Below, in pieces: positions 47,710 to 58,622 of a stretch of DNA of 64,000 bases; positions within the stretch are counted from its first letter, which is position 1; every line of letters starts with the position of its first letter. Source of the DNA: Oscheius dolichura (Eukaryota > Nematoda > Chromadorea > Rhabditida > Rhabditidae); contig OW051496.1 of NCBI GenBank assembly GCA_932521035.1, positions 434,001 to 498,000 of the forward strand, in the 5' to 3' direction. The position numbers were made by a program, and so were the translations under genes. The notes under the pieces were generated by a model. It saw nothing but the letters and a program-made list of their open reading frames with translations, was not told where the DNA came from and made no database searches.

Positions 47710-50700
47710 TTATTCCAATTCGACGAGAACCTCTCCCTCATCCACGGTGCTGCCGACTTTGCAGTTTACAGCCTTCACCTGAAAACGGGGGATATTTTAA
47801 TCTAACAAGCAGAGCTTTTTGCCACTTTTCACAATAAAAGAGCAGAAGGCCACGAACCTTTCCAGTCTTGCCGGCATGTAGACTGTTCTGCATCTTCATG
47901 GCCTCAATAATAACCAGCTCCTGTCCCTCGCTGACCATATCGCCGACTTTGACATTGACATTTTTAATGGCTCCCGGCATTGGAGACAAGACAACCGTCG
48001 ACAGATCCAACTAAAGTTTTTTTCTAGTTAAAGGTCTAATTAAGAGGCCAAACCTTGGGCTTTTCCTTCATGTATTGGAGATATTCGACGGCCTGCTCCG
48101 GCATGACCCTCACTTTGAAGGGGGTTCCCTTGTAGAGGATCGTAATCTCGCCGGCCTTCTTGCCAACAATTTGAGTCGTTATCTGTTGCTTATTCACGTC
48201 GAGGGAGATCGTCGGCTTGGCCAGGTTCAAATCGCCGTTGATTTTAATCTGGAAATGAATATACTGATAAAAATAGGGGATACGGTACCTTCTGTCCGTT
48301 GAGAAGAACCCGGGCGCGGTCCTTGTCGCCGTGCTTGAAGTAGACCTCGACCTGACTGTGCTTCTTGGCGGCTCCTTCCCTCGAGGGCAACTCCACGAGG
48401 AAACTGAAAAGATTTTTATGTTTTATACACCCTTCTTAATCTTCTGCTAGAGTCACAAATAGTGATTCCAGCGCCTACGGTTTACCCCCAACAATTCAAA
48501 TTTCCAGCATTAGTAATGGAGCAAGTTTTCCACCTTTTCTACAGTAACCCACTTGTATCTCTGATGGTAGGCATCCTCCACCGTCGATTTCTGTCTATCC
48601 TGATTGAAGAAGATCTTTGCGCGGGCCAATTTCTTCGCGTTCAAGGCGGCAGCAGTGGCGATTACCGTATTCTCTTCATCTTGGCTCAAAGAAGCTCCCT
48701 AAATGCCATAAATAACCATTTTTATACCCTAGAATGATACCTGGAATCCTTCCGGATAAACCTCGGGCAAATATTTGGTAGTAATATTGCCGCTGCGGAA
48801 CCTCTTCTCTTGGCAGATGTCTCTCAAGAGGGGAATATTATGGGTCACTCCGCGGATCACGTAGGAATCCAAGGCATCCGTCATACGGTCCAGGGCCTCC
48901 TTACGGTCCTTTCCATGCGTTACCAGCTGAAAAAAAACCATATTTATAGGTAAAATTAAGAAAAAAACGCCATTTTCTGGCTTACTGTAACTGCGCGCCA
49001 ATGTGCGTAAACAGCGGGAGGCCGTTGCTTGGCGCGGCGCGTTGAGCAAAAAATTATCACCCTTTGGCGCTTTTTTCGCATTTTTTCACACATTTTTATA
49101 ATTTTTAAAGCGGTCTATCGTAATCAGCACAAAATTCTGAACATATTGAAACCAAAAAGAGCAGAATCAACCGTACCTTACAGATCAGAGGATCGTAATA
49201 GATGGAAATTTCCGAGCCCTCGCGGATTCCCGAGTCACAGCGGACTCCATCAATGTGACGCGGCTCAACGTAGCGAGACAGACGTCCAACGGAGGGCAGA
49301 CCGAATCCCTTGTACGGATCCTCAGCATAGACACGGCTCTCGAAGGCCCAGCCATTGATCGGGACCTGTTCCTGGGTGACGGGCAACTTATGGCCATAGG
49401 CAACGCGAAGCATCTGCTGGACAATGTCAATTCCGGTAATGGCCTCGGTAATCGGGTGCTCCACCTGAAAAAAAAGCTTTTATCGAGTTGGAATGGAATT
49501 TTCAATATTTTGAGTAAACTACGAAACAATAAAATATTCTCGGTAGTAATTGGATTCCAGTTATAAATGATCCTAATTGGCCAGAAAAATGACTTTGTTC
49601 AAGATTTCAACGCCGCTACTAAAGAAGTCAAATGTTGCCAGTCAGCACTGAATGGTATCCCAGCTAGAACCATAATTTCAACAGGAATTGAACTTTTTAC
49701 TCAGATTTCCCACTGTTTTTTCCGAGTTTTTGCTATGTTTTCTATTTCTACCGAGCCTAGGATACTACAAAACTCAAAAAATTACAACAACCGGTGAAAA
49801 AGCAGGAAAACTGCCTACACTTTGTCTGAAAGTCCAAGAAATGGTTGATCTCTCCAGTTTTTCAAATTATGTTTCAAGATTGCTACTAAATAGCTTTCAA
49901 TCTTGTTTTTACTGCTTTCCGGTCCTTACCCAAAATTCACCAAATTCGAGAATATTTGACCGTTTCTGTATTGCTAACGGTCTCAAACGGAGGAAAACTG
50001 CTTTTATGCAGCCACAGTTAGACAGCGCACCGCCTCAAACAGTTCGAAACCGTCGATTTTCTCCAATAACCCATTAAATTGTACCTGAAGACGTGTATTC
50101 ATTTCCAAAAAGTAGAAATTCCTCTTCGAGTCGACCAAGAATTCGACAGTTCCGGCCGAGTCGTATCCGACGGCTTTTGCCAGCTGGACAGCCTGATCTC
50201 CCATCCTTTTTCTCATTTCCGGAATGACAAACGAGCTCGGCGCTTCTTCAATCACCTAAAGTTTCAAATTAGTAATAAGTTATAACAAATGGCAAAGGTT
50301 AGCAATGGGTCTGGCACCACAATTGGATAAATAGAATAATTACTACCTTTTGATTCCTCCTCTGGATCGAGCATTCCCTCTCGTTGAGCCAGACGGCATT
50401 GCCGTGTTTGTCGCAGAGTACTTGCATTTCAATGTGGCGGGGGTTGTCGATGAACTTCTCGACGAGCATACGGTCGTCGCCGAAGGAGGAGGCGGCCTCC
50501 TGCTTCGAGAGGCGGTATCCCTCGCGGCACTCCTTGTCGTTCCAAGCCACGCGCATTCCCTTTCCTCCACCGCCGGCGGAGGCCTTGATCATCACCGGAT
50601 AAGTGATCTCATTCGCTACCTGAAAAAGAGAAAAAAAAAAGTACAGTAATACAGTTTGTGGTTGACGCACCTTGACGCACATCTCCTCGTCAGCAATTTC

Positions 50701-51773
50701 TCCATCGAATCCCGGAATCATATTGACGTTGGCGGCTGAGGCGATCTTCTTCGAGTGAATTTTGTCTCCCATGGAGAGGATGGCATTCGAGTTGGGACCG
50801 ATAAAGACGACCTTGTCCTTTTCCAGCTCCGCCGCGAATTTTGTATTCTCCGAGAGGAAACCATAACCCGGATGGACCTGAAAAATTGAATTTTAAAGGT
50901 CTGTCACCAAATTTTGGCTCGTTGGGTCCGGCGGCCTTTTTAATCGTCCCAGGACCCTTTAGAAGCCGTGACAGTCCTTTAAATTAAAAAAAATAGAGGA
51001 GGAAACATACAGCCTGGGCTCCTGTCTGTCTGACAGCATCGAGGATCTTATCCGCCCTCAGGTAGGATTCGGAAGTCGGTGCAGGACCCACGCAGACGGC
51101 CTCGTCGGCCAATTTGACGTGGAGCGAGGCGCTATCCACGTCCGAGTGGACGGCGACGGTCTTGATACCCATAGCTCGAGCCGTTTTGATCACACGACAG
51201 GCAATTTCACCTAGAAAATAAGAAAAATGAAGTTTAAAGGTCTAAAATGGGGAAAATACCTCTGTTGGCAATGAGAATCTTGTCGAATTTGGCCTCGGAC
51301 GGGTCAATGGAGCACGTGGTGTAGAGTTCGCGGCCTTCACGCTCATCCACAGGACTGAAATTGCGAGATTATGGGATTTTTTTTGGAAAAATCCGTTGCC
51401 TGGTGGCGCGCGTTGGACGAAATTCGCTGAACAAATTATCAACTTTTGATGCATTTTTCTCCATTTTTTTTTTTTGATATTTTTATAATTTTCAAGTTAG
51501 GTTACCGTAATCAGCAGAAAATTCTGAATAAAGTGAAGCTAATTTTCAGAAAAAGTGGGTTGCCGAGGTTCCAGGCTATTTATAAGATTTGGTGAAGCCG
51601 AGAAAAAGCCAACGGCTCCGGAATACGGGTGTAAAGATTGAAAAAAATGTGAAAAAGAATACTTACCCAGCAGTTTTCCTGGCGGGAGCCGAGCTGAGCA
51701 GTCGAACCCCACAGTTCTGTGTCCCTCCAATGGAGCCGACAAGGCGCAGCGGCAAATTGGCAAGAACCCTCAT
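47710..51773 (-). CDS. pcca-1: Propionyl-CoA carboxylase alpha subunit, mitochondrial
   Basis: Biotin-dependent ATP-driven carboxylation of propionyl-CoA to methylmalonyl-CoA in the mitochondrial matrix (with a beta subunit not in this window). Exons on the minus strand: 51773-51667, 51354-51260, 51210-51011, 50877-50671, 50619-50347, 50255-50085, 49464-49177, 48926-48741, 48698-48553, 48403-48289, 48248-48054, 48010-47858, 47778-47710; every junction is in frame, 734 aa, near the 720-730 aa usual for the family. Seen: Arg/Leu-rich presequence ending SAPARKTAG; biotin carboxylase start KILIANRGE (61-69); ATP-grasp loop [11 protein letters not shown] (215-225); [11 protein letters not shown] (345-355) across an exon junction; C-terminal biotinyl domain with AMKM, biotin Lys700 exactly 35 residues from the end as is standard. 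No key residue is missing. Four introns exceed 300 bp; two hold copies of a mobile-like element and one holds a copy of the 17-bp motif. Confidence 0.96.
48990..49150 (+). mobile_element. Non-autonomous element copy, family A, in a pcca-1 intron
   Basis: GTGCGTAAACAGCGGGAGGC, GAGCAAAAAATTATCA, a T-rich stretch, ATCGTAATCAGCACAAAATT and CTGAAC follow the order seen in the copies at 16914 (reversed) and 51396. Confidence 0.75.
50011..50026 (-). repeat. Rightmost copy of the 17-bp motif
   Basis: GCCACAGTTAGACAGC in the 620-bp pcca-1 intron 49465-50084, 59 bp from the 5' splice site. No further copy is seen up to 64000. Confidence 0.9.
51396..51535 (+). mobile_element. Non-autonomous element copy, family A, in pcca-1 intron 1
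   Basis: GCGCGTTGGACGAAATTCGC, AAATTATCAACTTTTGATGC, a T-run and TTACCGTAATCAGCAGAAAA match the other two copies block by block. Confidence 0.8.
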
Positions 51774-52187
51774 GTTTTCCTGAAAAATTGGTATTTTTAC
51801 GGTAGACGAGACATACAGAAACCGAGAAAAGAAGTAGGAATAACCTTTTGATGGAAGGACGAAACGCGAAAATGGACAAAAAGCGATGAAACGTCGCTTC
51901 CTTTCTGGTAAATTACGGAAATTTCCGCGTCAACAAGATTTTTCAACAAAACTGTTTACAAAAGCCGTGTTATTCTTGTCCAAACTGCAGGAGATTGTCG
52001 ACAATAGTGGAAAACAATACGGCCCCGCTGCCCAGACCGACGAGAAAGACGTGCAGGGATTGAAAATGCGACGCAACACAACCCAAGGAACGCACAGCGA
52101 CACAGTTGGCAATGACCTCGCTTTCGCGTTATTTTTTGATCGATTTACGTGCTCCTCTGATTACCTTTTTTTCTTGTTGTTTTGGGG

Positions 52188-52860
52188 ATTGTTGATAAGA
52201 AACGGGGAGGGTGGGGGGAACACTAGTCAATAGTGCTAAACCAAAATCAAAAACTATCAATGCGCAAAAAAGTTTCAATGTGCCCATATAATGTTTGAAC
52301 TGACTTTTACAACTAATGTTCCGTCCGGAAATTTTTTTTACTAACAATTGTAATTTGTGAGCTTTAGCTTAAAAAAGGGCGAATCGGAGTACTGCACGAA
52401 TCTTTCTGCTTTGTCGTTTGTTTATGATAATAGCAAAGAAAGGAAGCTTATTGTGTGCATCAAATATTCAGAGTGAAAATTATTCATCCAACACCAAAAG
52501 TTTCAATGTCGCCATATAATGTTTGAAGAGAGTTTGTACGTTATTCTTTTCCAATTCATCGTTCACCAAGTTCATCCTTATTACCTGATTTGTGATTTGT
52601 TGACAAAAGTTGAGAAAACGAGAATACCGCACGGATTTTTCAAAAGGAAACAAGAACAGCCAATACAAAGGAGATTGTTCGGGGTCTTTTCACGACCAAC
52701 AACTGTTTGAACTCTAATTTTTTCTGTTTTGCGGCTTGTAAATAAGGATCAATCTGGAGGTGTCCCCAATTGGTCGGGTATCTTTCGAACAACCACTAAA
52801 AATGTTAGTGAGATCATCCTATTTCCCATAGTTTTACAGATTGTTGATAAGAGTTTGAGG
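52188..52860. repeat. Decayed direct repeats, spacing about 220-230 bp
   Basis: The block AGTTTCAATGTGCCCATATA near 52270 recurs as GTTTCAATGTCGCCATATAA at 52499, both followed by TGTTTGAA. ATTGTTGATAAG with GGGGGAAC downstream appears at about 52189 and again at 52840. Units are too diverged for exact borders. Confidence 0.55.
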
Positions 52861-53715
52861 AAGGGGGAACGCCTTTCGTTCGGGTTTGTGTTGAAGTTAA
52901 TTTGATAGCAGGTTTCAAAGGGTCTCCTTATATATACTGGAGCGATTCTCTAGCGACACTGAATAACATCGCTCGTTACTCGATAGGTGCAGTTTATCTC
53001 TTCAAATAATGAAATCAAGCGATGGAAAGTTTCAGTTGGTTCTTTTATAGCCGAATTTGATTATCGGTCATTTTGACCGACTTTGAGCCAATTTTTCATG
53101 CTTCCCCTTTAGTAAATAAGAATTCGGGAAAAGTAAAAGGTTGCTTCGTCTTTGTTGTTCAATGAATTCGCCAAAATTTCCCACTAGAAGAGTTCAAATA
53201 GGCCTTCCAACAATCGAAAACGTCCTAGTTCGTCAAAAATAAGAGTAAAAGATTACAAGAACAACGTGGAGAGCCGTCTCCGAAAGAAATCAAAAACAAC
53301 AGAGGCTGTTCTGTGGCCGGCGGGGGTCGCAAGTCCATCTTTGCACGTAGGCGCCGTCTCTGACCGATTGGCAGGGTGATTTCTCCGATTTTAGGGGACA
53401 AAACGGGGAAAACAAGAGATCAAGGGCAGTTATTTGCTAGAATCGACGCTACTTTTTGTTCTTACTTTCTAAATTTCATTGAATCTTTAAATTGAAGCGA
53501 AATTTTGAATCTCGATCTTTTTTTGAGCCCCGTTGCTAAAAATCACGTTTACTTTTGGGAATTATTTGCCGTTTGGCTAGTATCTATCACTTTAGACCTT
53601 TAAAATTGTTTAAAAAAACATAAGAGAACATAACAAAAACTTAAAAAGTATGAGTACTTCCTACCGTAATCCATAAAACCCGCCCGTACGTAATTTATTA
53701 CCCCGTCAATTTTTG

Positions 53716-53729
53716 CCGTCACGTGACGG
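53716..53729. promoter_or_regulatory. Perfect CLEAR-type palindrome
   Basis: CCGTCACGTGACGG is a perfect 14-bp palindrome with core GTCACGTGAC, the CLEAR consensus bound by TFEB/HLH-30 bHLH-Zip factors. It lies 398 bp before the dcn-1 ATG, at the likely head of an operon containing lmtr-5. Other E-box-binding factors could use it. Confidence 0.6.
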
Positions 53730-54090
53730 GTCAAGTTCTTCCGTGTACCGCGCACATCTGTTTCTCGCTTGTCTCTTTTGTTTTTCAAATTTTCTTCCAG
53801 AAATTTCGAACACTTTTGAAATGTAGTCAACATTTTCTTATTTCTAATGTTTTCCTTCCTCTTTTTTTACTAATTTTGAAAATAAAAAATAATAAAAACT
53901 TGATTTATAAGTTTCAGACTTGGTAAACAAGCCACCGGGCCAATCTGGCTACATCTGCTAAGAGACCAAGGCTTACTGGAAAGAAGTCTGCCGCTCTCCT
54001 GTCTGCTAACTCCGAACTGTGGGATTTACCTATATTTAGTCTTTTTTTTCTTTTTTAGACTTCCAGATGGATCAGAATATTTAATTTTTC

Positions 54091-54092
54091 AG
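54091..54092 (+). other. 3' splice acceptor before dcn-1 (candidate spliced-leader site)
   Basis: AATTTTTCAG followed by 34 bp to the ATG at 54127. No upstream donor or coding exon fits it, so trans-splicing is likely. Confidence 0.55.
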
Positions 54093-54126
54093 TGAATCAC
54101 CAGTTATTCTTCATCACAAAGTACCA

Positions 54127-57100
54127 ATGAATAATCGTCTCAAGAGTGACCAACAGAAGAAGGTAGGAGCAGGGAATGAAGCTGTAGAATTCTTGAACTA
54201 GGAGAAACTTATGCGGACTCCACCATAGTTCGGCTTATTTTTAGATTAAAATAGGCGGCTGATACTTGGTAAATTAGATTAATTTGGTTAGTAGTGACCG
54301 TATATAAGACGGCCATATCGATTATTACCATTGAGAATACTCTATTGGGGAGTTTTATATGATATTTCTATGTTTTTAGAGGATTCTTAAATTCCTAACT
54401 TCAAAATATAACGTGATAGGTATAAGGTATTGATCGGTTCACACCATTCTATCATTTGAAAATGAGTACAGCTCATTTTCAGCTAATCTCTGTGTAAATT
54501 ATACCAGTAGGCGAATTTTTGAAGCGATTTTTCTTTTTTTAAAATCTTTTTTTTATTTTTCAAACTACCTACTAAAATTCTTCATTTTTTTTGACACATT
54601 GCTGCCACCAGTTCTTTAGCTTCTATTTTTCTCCTTTCAGGTAAGAACCTTCGTCCAATGGACCCGCGAGAAAGATGACGTCGCCATTGCTGCTCTCCAG
54701 AAAGCCAATTGGAATACTGACCTGGCTGTTGACTTATTTTATCAGGTTAGACTCCCTCTATATGTGATTTTTGAATCTTTTCTATTCAATAGAGGGCGTG
54801 CCATAAAATGGCCAAAAGTATAAAATTTTTCTGGAATGAGTCATTCAACTTGCGCCAAAACAAATACATCAGTTTTATTGTTATCATTTCCACGGGGATA
54901 GTCACCAAAATGTAATAGAACCAGTTGGCGGGATTTAGCAATAGAAATTGCGATTTCTTCAAGTTTTGAACGTGAAAAAGGTTACGGGGAACTGGCTATT
55001 GTGGCATTACATGCCAGAGTACATACCGCCTACAGTAATCCTTTCGAAATACAAAACATGGTGTGATTTTTGAAAATACAAACCACTCTGACACTCTTGT
55101 GAGAGACATTTAGTGTAAAATTCAAAAACTGATGTTATATGAAGAGCATATAGAACACAAGGAATTGATTAGCCGTTACGCTCATCCTACTCAAAAATCT
55201 GCCATTTTATTTTTATTTTCTCGTGAAATAAAAACAAAGTGAAAGTTATTTATTGACCTGATAAAGCAAAAAGTGAAATTGGGCTGCTTTTGTTTCGCGA
55301 CTTCCATTTATTGGTTGGTAGTTCTTTTCATCAGTATTTTTTTTTGAAAATTCGCTTCAATTCCCCGATTTTACTGACCACGGGCTATATTTGTAGCGGA
55401 AATACCACCGTAATCATATTTTTGAGCACAAACCTCGAGACATTTGAACTTTTCACCGAAGAATGCATCTGTTTTTCATCGAACCAACATTGAAAAATGG
55501 AAACAAAAATGATTTATGAAGGTATTATAAAACACAAAGAACTGGTGGAACTAATACGTCCATGTCGAATTGATTTCTGCTGTCTCTTGTTTTGCTCAAA
55601 TATCCCCATGATTACTGCCATTCCCCAATTTTTTACGGCTGATCGGAACTCGTATTCGAACAGCATAGATTTTGTTTGGAACATTTTGAAGGATTTTTTG
55701 GAACAAAACTGATTCTATTTTCTATTTGAAAGCAACTTCCTCATAGAATTTAACTGAAAAATGTTATATAGAGCGGGCATAAAGCCGAAAAAGAAGTAGT
55801 GAGTTGTTATAAGTGGAAATCGCGCCTTTTCCAATAATTTCCCAATTTTCCCCTAAACTATTCCCCATTTCATCTTCGCCTCCCTCTCGCCGGCTACCAT
55901 TCCGCGTCATTTTCCCACAGTCCGTAAAAAATCATTATCTCTCTCTCTCTCTTTCTCTCGACTGCACACCAAGCCGCTGAACACACGTCGTCTGCCCCCT
56001 GACCATATTCTGTGCCCCCGTTCTTATCACATGTGGCGGTGGTGGATGGCCGGCAATGGGGGGAAAAGTCTCTAGCCCCTCTTCCTCCTCCTCCTCCTCC
56101 TCGGCCCTCTTCCCTCCCCGCAGTTCCAGCAGCTCATCCAGCTCAATTCAGAACCCCGAAGAGTTCAAGAAAAACGGAGCCAAAGGATTCGATCGATACA
56201 AAATTGAGAGCATCTTTAATCTCTACGCAAATGGTGGGTTACTGTACCTTTTCCAAAAGATTCATTTCCCATATTTAGATCCAAACGATGACGTGGCGCC
56301 GAGGAGGATTGGTCCTCACGGTCTGATGCGCCTTCTCACGGATATGCGACTCGATCCACTGGACAGGAAGGTCCTCATCTTGGCTTGTAAGCTCAAAGCA
56401 CAAGTACAATGTGAATTCTCTTGGGAGGAATGGGAAAAAGGACTTCAGGATATGAGGTAGGGCCTGTTTCTACTAGGTTTCGAGTTCGCGCCGCCGCACC
56501 CATAAGATCTCGGCAGCAGGCCCCTATGGCTAAAGCCGGCCCTTTCTTTACAGTCCGCCCGGCTGCCTAGATCCTACGGGTGCGGGAACAAAAGTCTAAA
56601 GTCCTTCTTTGGGCAAAATCAATCCAATCCTTGCTCGCTTTCTTTAATATTACTCTCAAAGCCAAACAATTTCAGAGTCGACAGTGTGGAAGCCCTCAGG
56701 GGCAAGCTAGACGTCATGGATGCCAATCTGAGTGACCGTGCGGCTTTTAGAGAATTATATAATTTTACCTTCAACTACGGAAAACAGGCAGGACAGCGCA
56801 GCATGGAACTGGAAGCAGCCCTGTCCTATTGGAGAATCCTATACAAAGATTTGGTGGGATTTTTACATTAGATTTCAGTGGCCACAATAATATAGCTGTT
56901 ATTCGCGGCAGTATTAGTATGCCCACCGAAACAGCAAAAAAAAAACTAGTCGGTACAGGAAGCATTCGTTTCACCGCAATAATTAGCCGTTGGTTAGCGT
57001 GATTAATATTCACCACAAAGCGATAAAAAGTAGATTCCCACACCTGTTTGAAGACAAATGGAAACGACCCGTTCTAAAAACTTGTTACCATAATTCCACT

Positions 57101-58189
57101 TAGAAATTGGCATCCTCATGCTGCTCTAACTATTCGTAACTCGGCCGGAACATAAAAATAAGCTAATAAGACAGTTCGGATAACGATAAAGAGGAGAATT
57201 TGTGTAAAATAGTGGTAATTGATGCTCGTTCGTCCGGTATATCAAATGAATATGCTGCTGGCTTATTAATAAACCCAGCGGAAGATTATAAAATAAGTAA
57301 AGGGGGATTCCATTAGACAATTAATCAATTGGAGCATTTCAGTTTCCTCTGATGGACACGTGGGAAGAATTCCTGAGGAATGAACATGGAAAAGGCATTT
57401 CCAAGGACACCTGGAGCCTGTTATTAGACTTTTGCTTCAATATCAATCCCGGTAAGTGAGAAATTTCTATTTTCTTTTCTCTTTTATTCTTCAGGAAAGC
57501 AATTTAATCAAGGGAGACTTGGTATATTCAATCCGTGCCCCATAAAGCACAAAAAATTATCATTTTCGAATATTTTTGAGCTCAAAACGTTGTTCCGAGC
57601 ATAATCTACAAGAATAAGAAATTCTTTGGAGATTAAAGTGTCTTGTAGTTTTGGCGGCTAAGTGAACGGCTAGAAGTGTCCCTGTCCATTTTAATGAATT
57701 CTTCTAACTTTTTTTTCTTTAGGGGTAAGATATAATCGAAAGGAAATCCAATTTTCACTTGGATCGGCTAAAGTGGGGGTTCTTTCCCAAAAACAAGAAT
57801 TTCTGATGGTTGCTTGGCCTCACCACTTGGTAAAACGCAAAATTTCACAACTGTTCAAGCTTTTCTGATTAGAAACTGATTCTAGCAAGCTGGAATTACC
57901 AAAACGAATCGGATCTAGGAGGTTTTCAGCCATTTTTGAAACATTTTGTGGCTGAAATATCATGGTAGGGCACACTCCGGTCGCTGGAGCTCCTGGATGA
58001 ACAAAAGATGATGAAATTCTGGTCAAGCGAGAAGTAGAACGAATTGCTCCCAGCCATTATACCAATCCCCCAAAACTTCTAAAAATCTTTGCAGATCTTT
58101 CAAATTATGATGACGACGGTGCGTGGCCTGTATTAATCGACCAATTCGTCGAATTCACTCGCAATCGGATGAATCAAACCGCTGGATAA
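54127..58189 (+). CDS. dcn-1: DCN1-like NEDD8 ligase scaffold (UBA isoform)
   Basis: Co-E3 that helps the NEDD8 E2 modify cullins. Exons: 54127-54162, 54641-54745, 56152-56233, 56279-56456, 56676-56853, 57343-57451, 58095-58189; in frame throughout, 260 aa, equal to typical DCN1/DCUN1D1 length. Seen: N-terminal UBA-like helix bundle (1-47, starting [12 protein letters not shown] and including WTREKDD and [13 protein letters not shown]), then the PONY domain (about 60-255) with [42 protein letters not shown] and the conserved [14 protein letters not shown] end. The ATG follows a 3' splice acceptor at 54091-54092. It is the first gene of a head-to-tail cluster. Intron 2 (1406 bp) contains a possible alternative first exon, and intron 4 a small inverted-repeat element. 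The UBA exons are short, but both match the start of the C. elegans protein as I recall it. Confidence 0.92.
56056..56233 (+). CDS. Possible alternative first exon of dcn-1 (Gly2, Ser-rich)
   Basis: An ATG at 56056 is open in the dcn-1 frame and runs into exon 3, reading MGGKVSSPS, two poly-serine tracts, then NPEEF at 56152. The resulting isoform would be 245 aa without the UBA. Gly2 followed by Lys/Ser resembles an N-myristoylation signal, as in vertebrate DCUN1D3, which is membrane-bound. A CT-rich run at 55937-55959 lies about 100 bp upstream and could serve a local promoter. Alternative reading: the serine codons are only the pyrimidine-rich tract before the exon 3 acceptor (AATTCAG ending 56151), and the ATG is chance. 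Confidence 0.35.
56495..56586. mobile_element. Small inverted-repeat element, family B, in dcn-1 intron 4
   Basis: GCACCCATAAGATCTCGGCA at 56495 faces GCTGCCTAGATCCTACGGGT, ending near 56586. The insertion occupies almost half of the 219-bp intron without touching splice sites. Confidence 0.8.
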
Positions 58190-58510
58190 TTGCTCACAGG
58201 GTCGTTTTTTTTCTATTAGTTTATCCCCCTTTTTGTTGTGTTTCCCCCGTTTCCTATTCAAATATAGAATTTTCCCGCCCCAAATCTGGTGTATATACCT
58301 TTTAAAATGCTAAAAATTAGGCCACAATTTTAAAACTTACCCGTGTGTGCTAATTTTTAGTTTTTGCCAATTTCTTTGAGTTGAACTAAGCAATTTTCCC
58401 CTCCAAATTTCAATAGTTCTAAGCATTGCGAAACATAATTGCCACCCCTTCCCCCCATCTCTCGTCCATTTGTGTCCCCGTATCTTCAAAACGACAGGTT
58501 ACATGTCTCG

Positions 58511-58516
58511 AATAAA
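58511..58516 (+). terminator. Poly(A) signal of dcn-1
   Basis: AATAAA about 320 bp after the dcn-1 stop and 93 bp before the lmtr-5 acceptor at 58609. The preceding 300 bp are AT-rich without a second gene. Confidence 0.6.
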
Positions 58517-58608
58517 GTCTGGAATTCAATTTTTTTACCAATATCTGGATTTTCCAATAATTTCCTTATTTTTCTCATAAATTACCGTATTCTTACCCCC
58601 AATTCTTT

Positions 58609-58610
58609 AG
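58609..58610 (+). other. 3' splice acceptor before lmtr-5 (candidate spliced-leader site)
   Basis: AATTCTTTAG ends here and the ATG follows 13 bp later; this fits an internal operon trans-splice site. Confidence 0.6.
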
Positions 58611-58622
58611 AAAAGTGGAGAA

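Larger units (their letters stand above)
51774..54090. other. Divergent promoter region between pcca-1 and dcn-1
   Basis: About 2.3 kb. 51880-52240 has protein-like composition on the plus strand but no splice partner. 52180-52860 carries a decayed direct repeat (see separate entry). 53330-53400 is a GC-richer block, and a CLEAR palindrome lies at 53716. No complete gene is visible. Confidence 0.6.

Noticed and set aside
51886-52233. 115-aa plus-strand ORF upstream of pcca-1
   Set aside because: Partly protein-like but without acceptor, domain or downstream exon; it probably covers the pcca-1 5' region.
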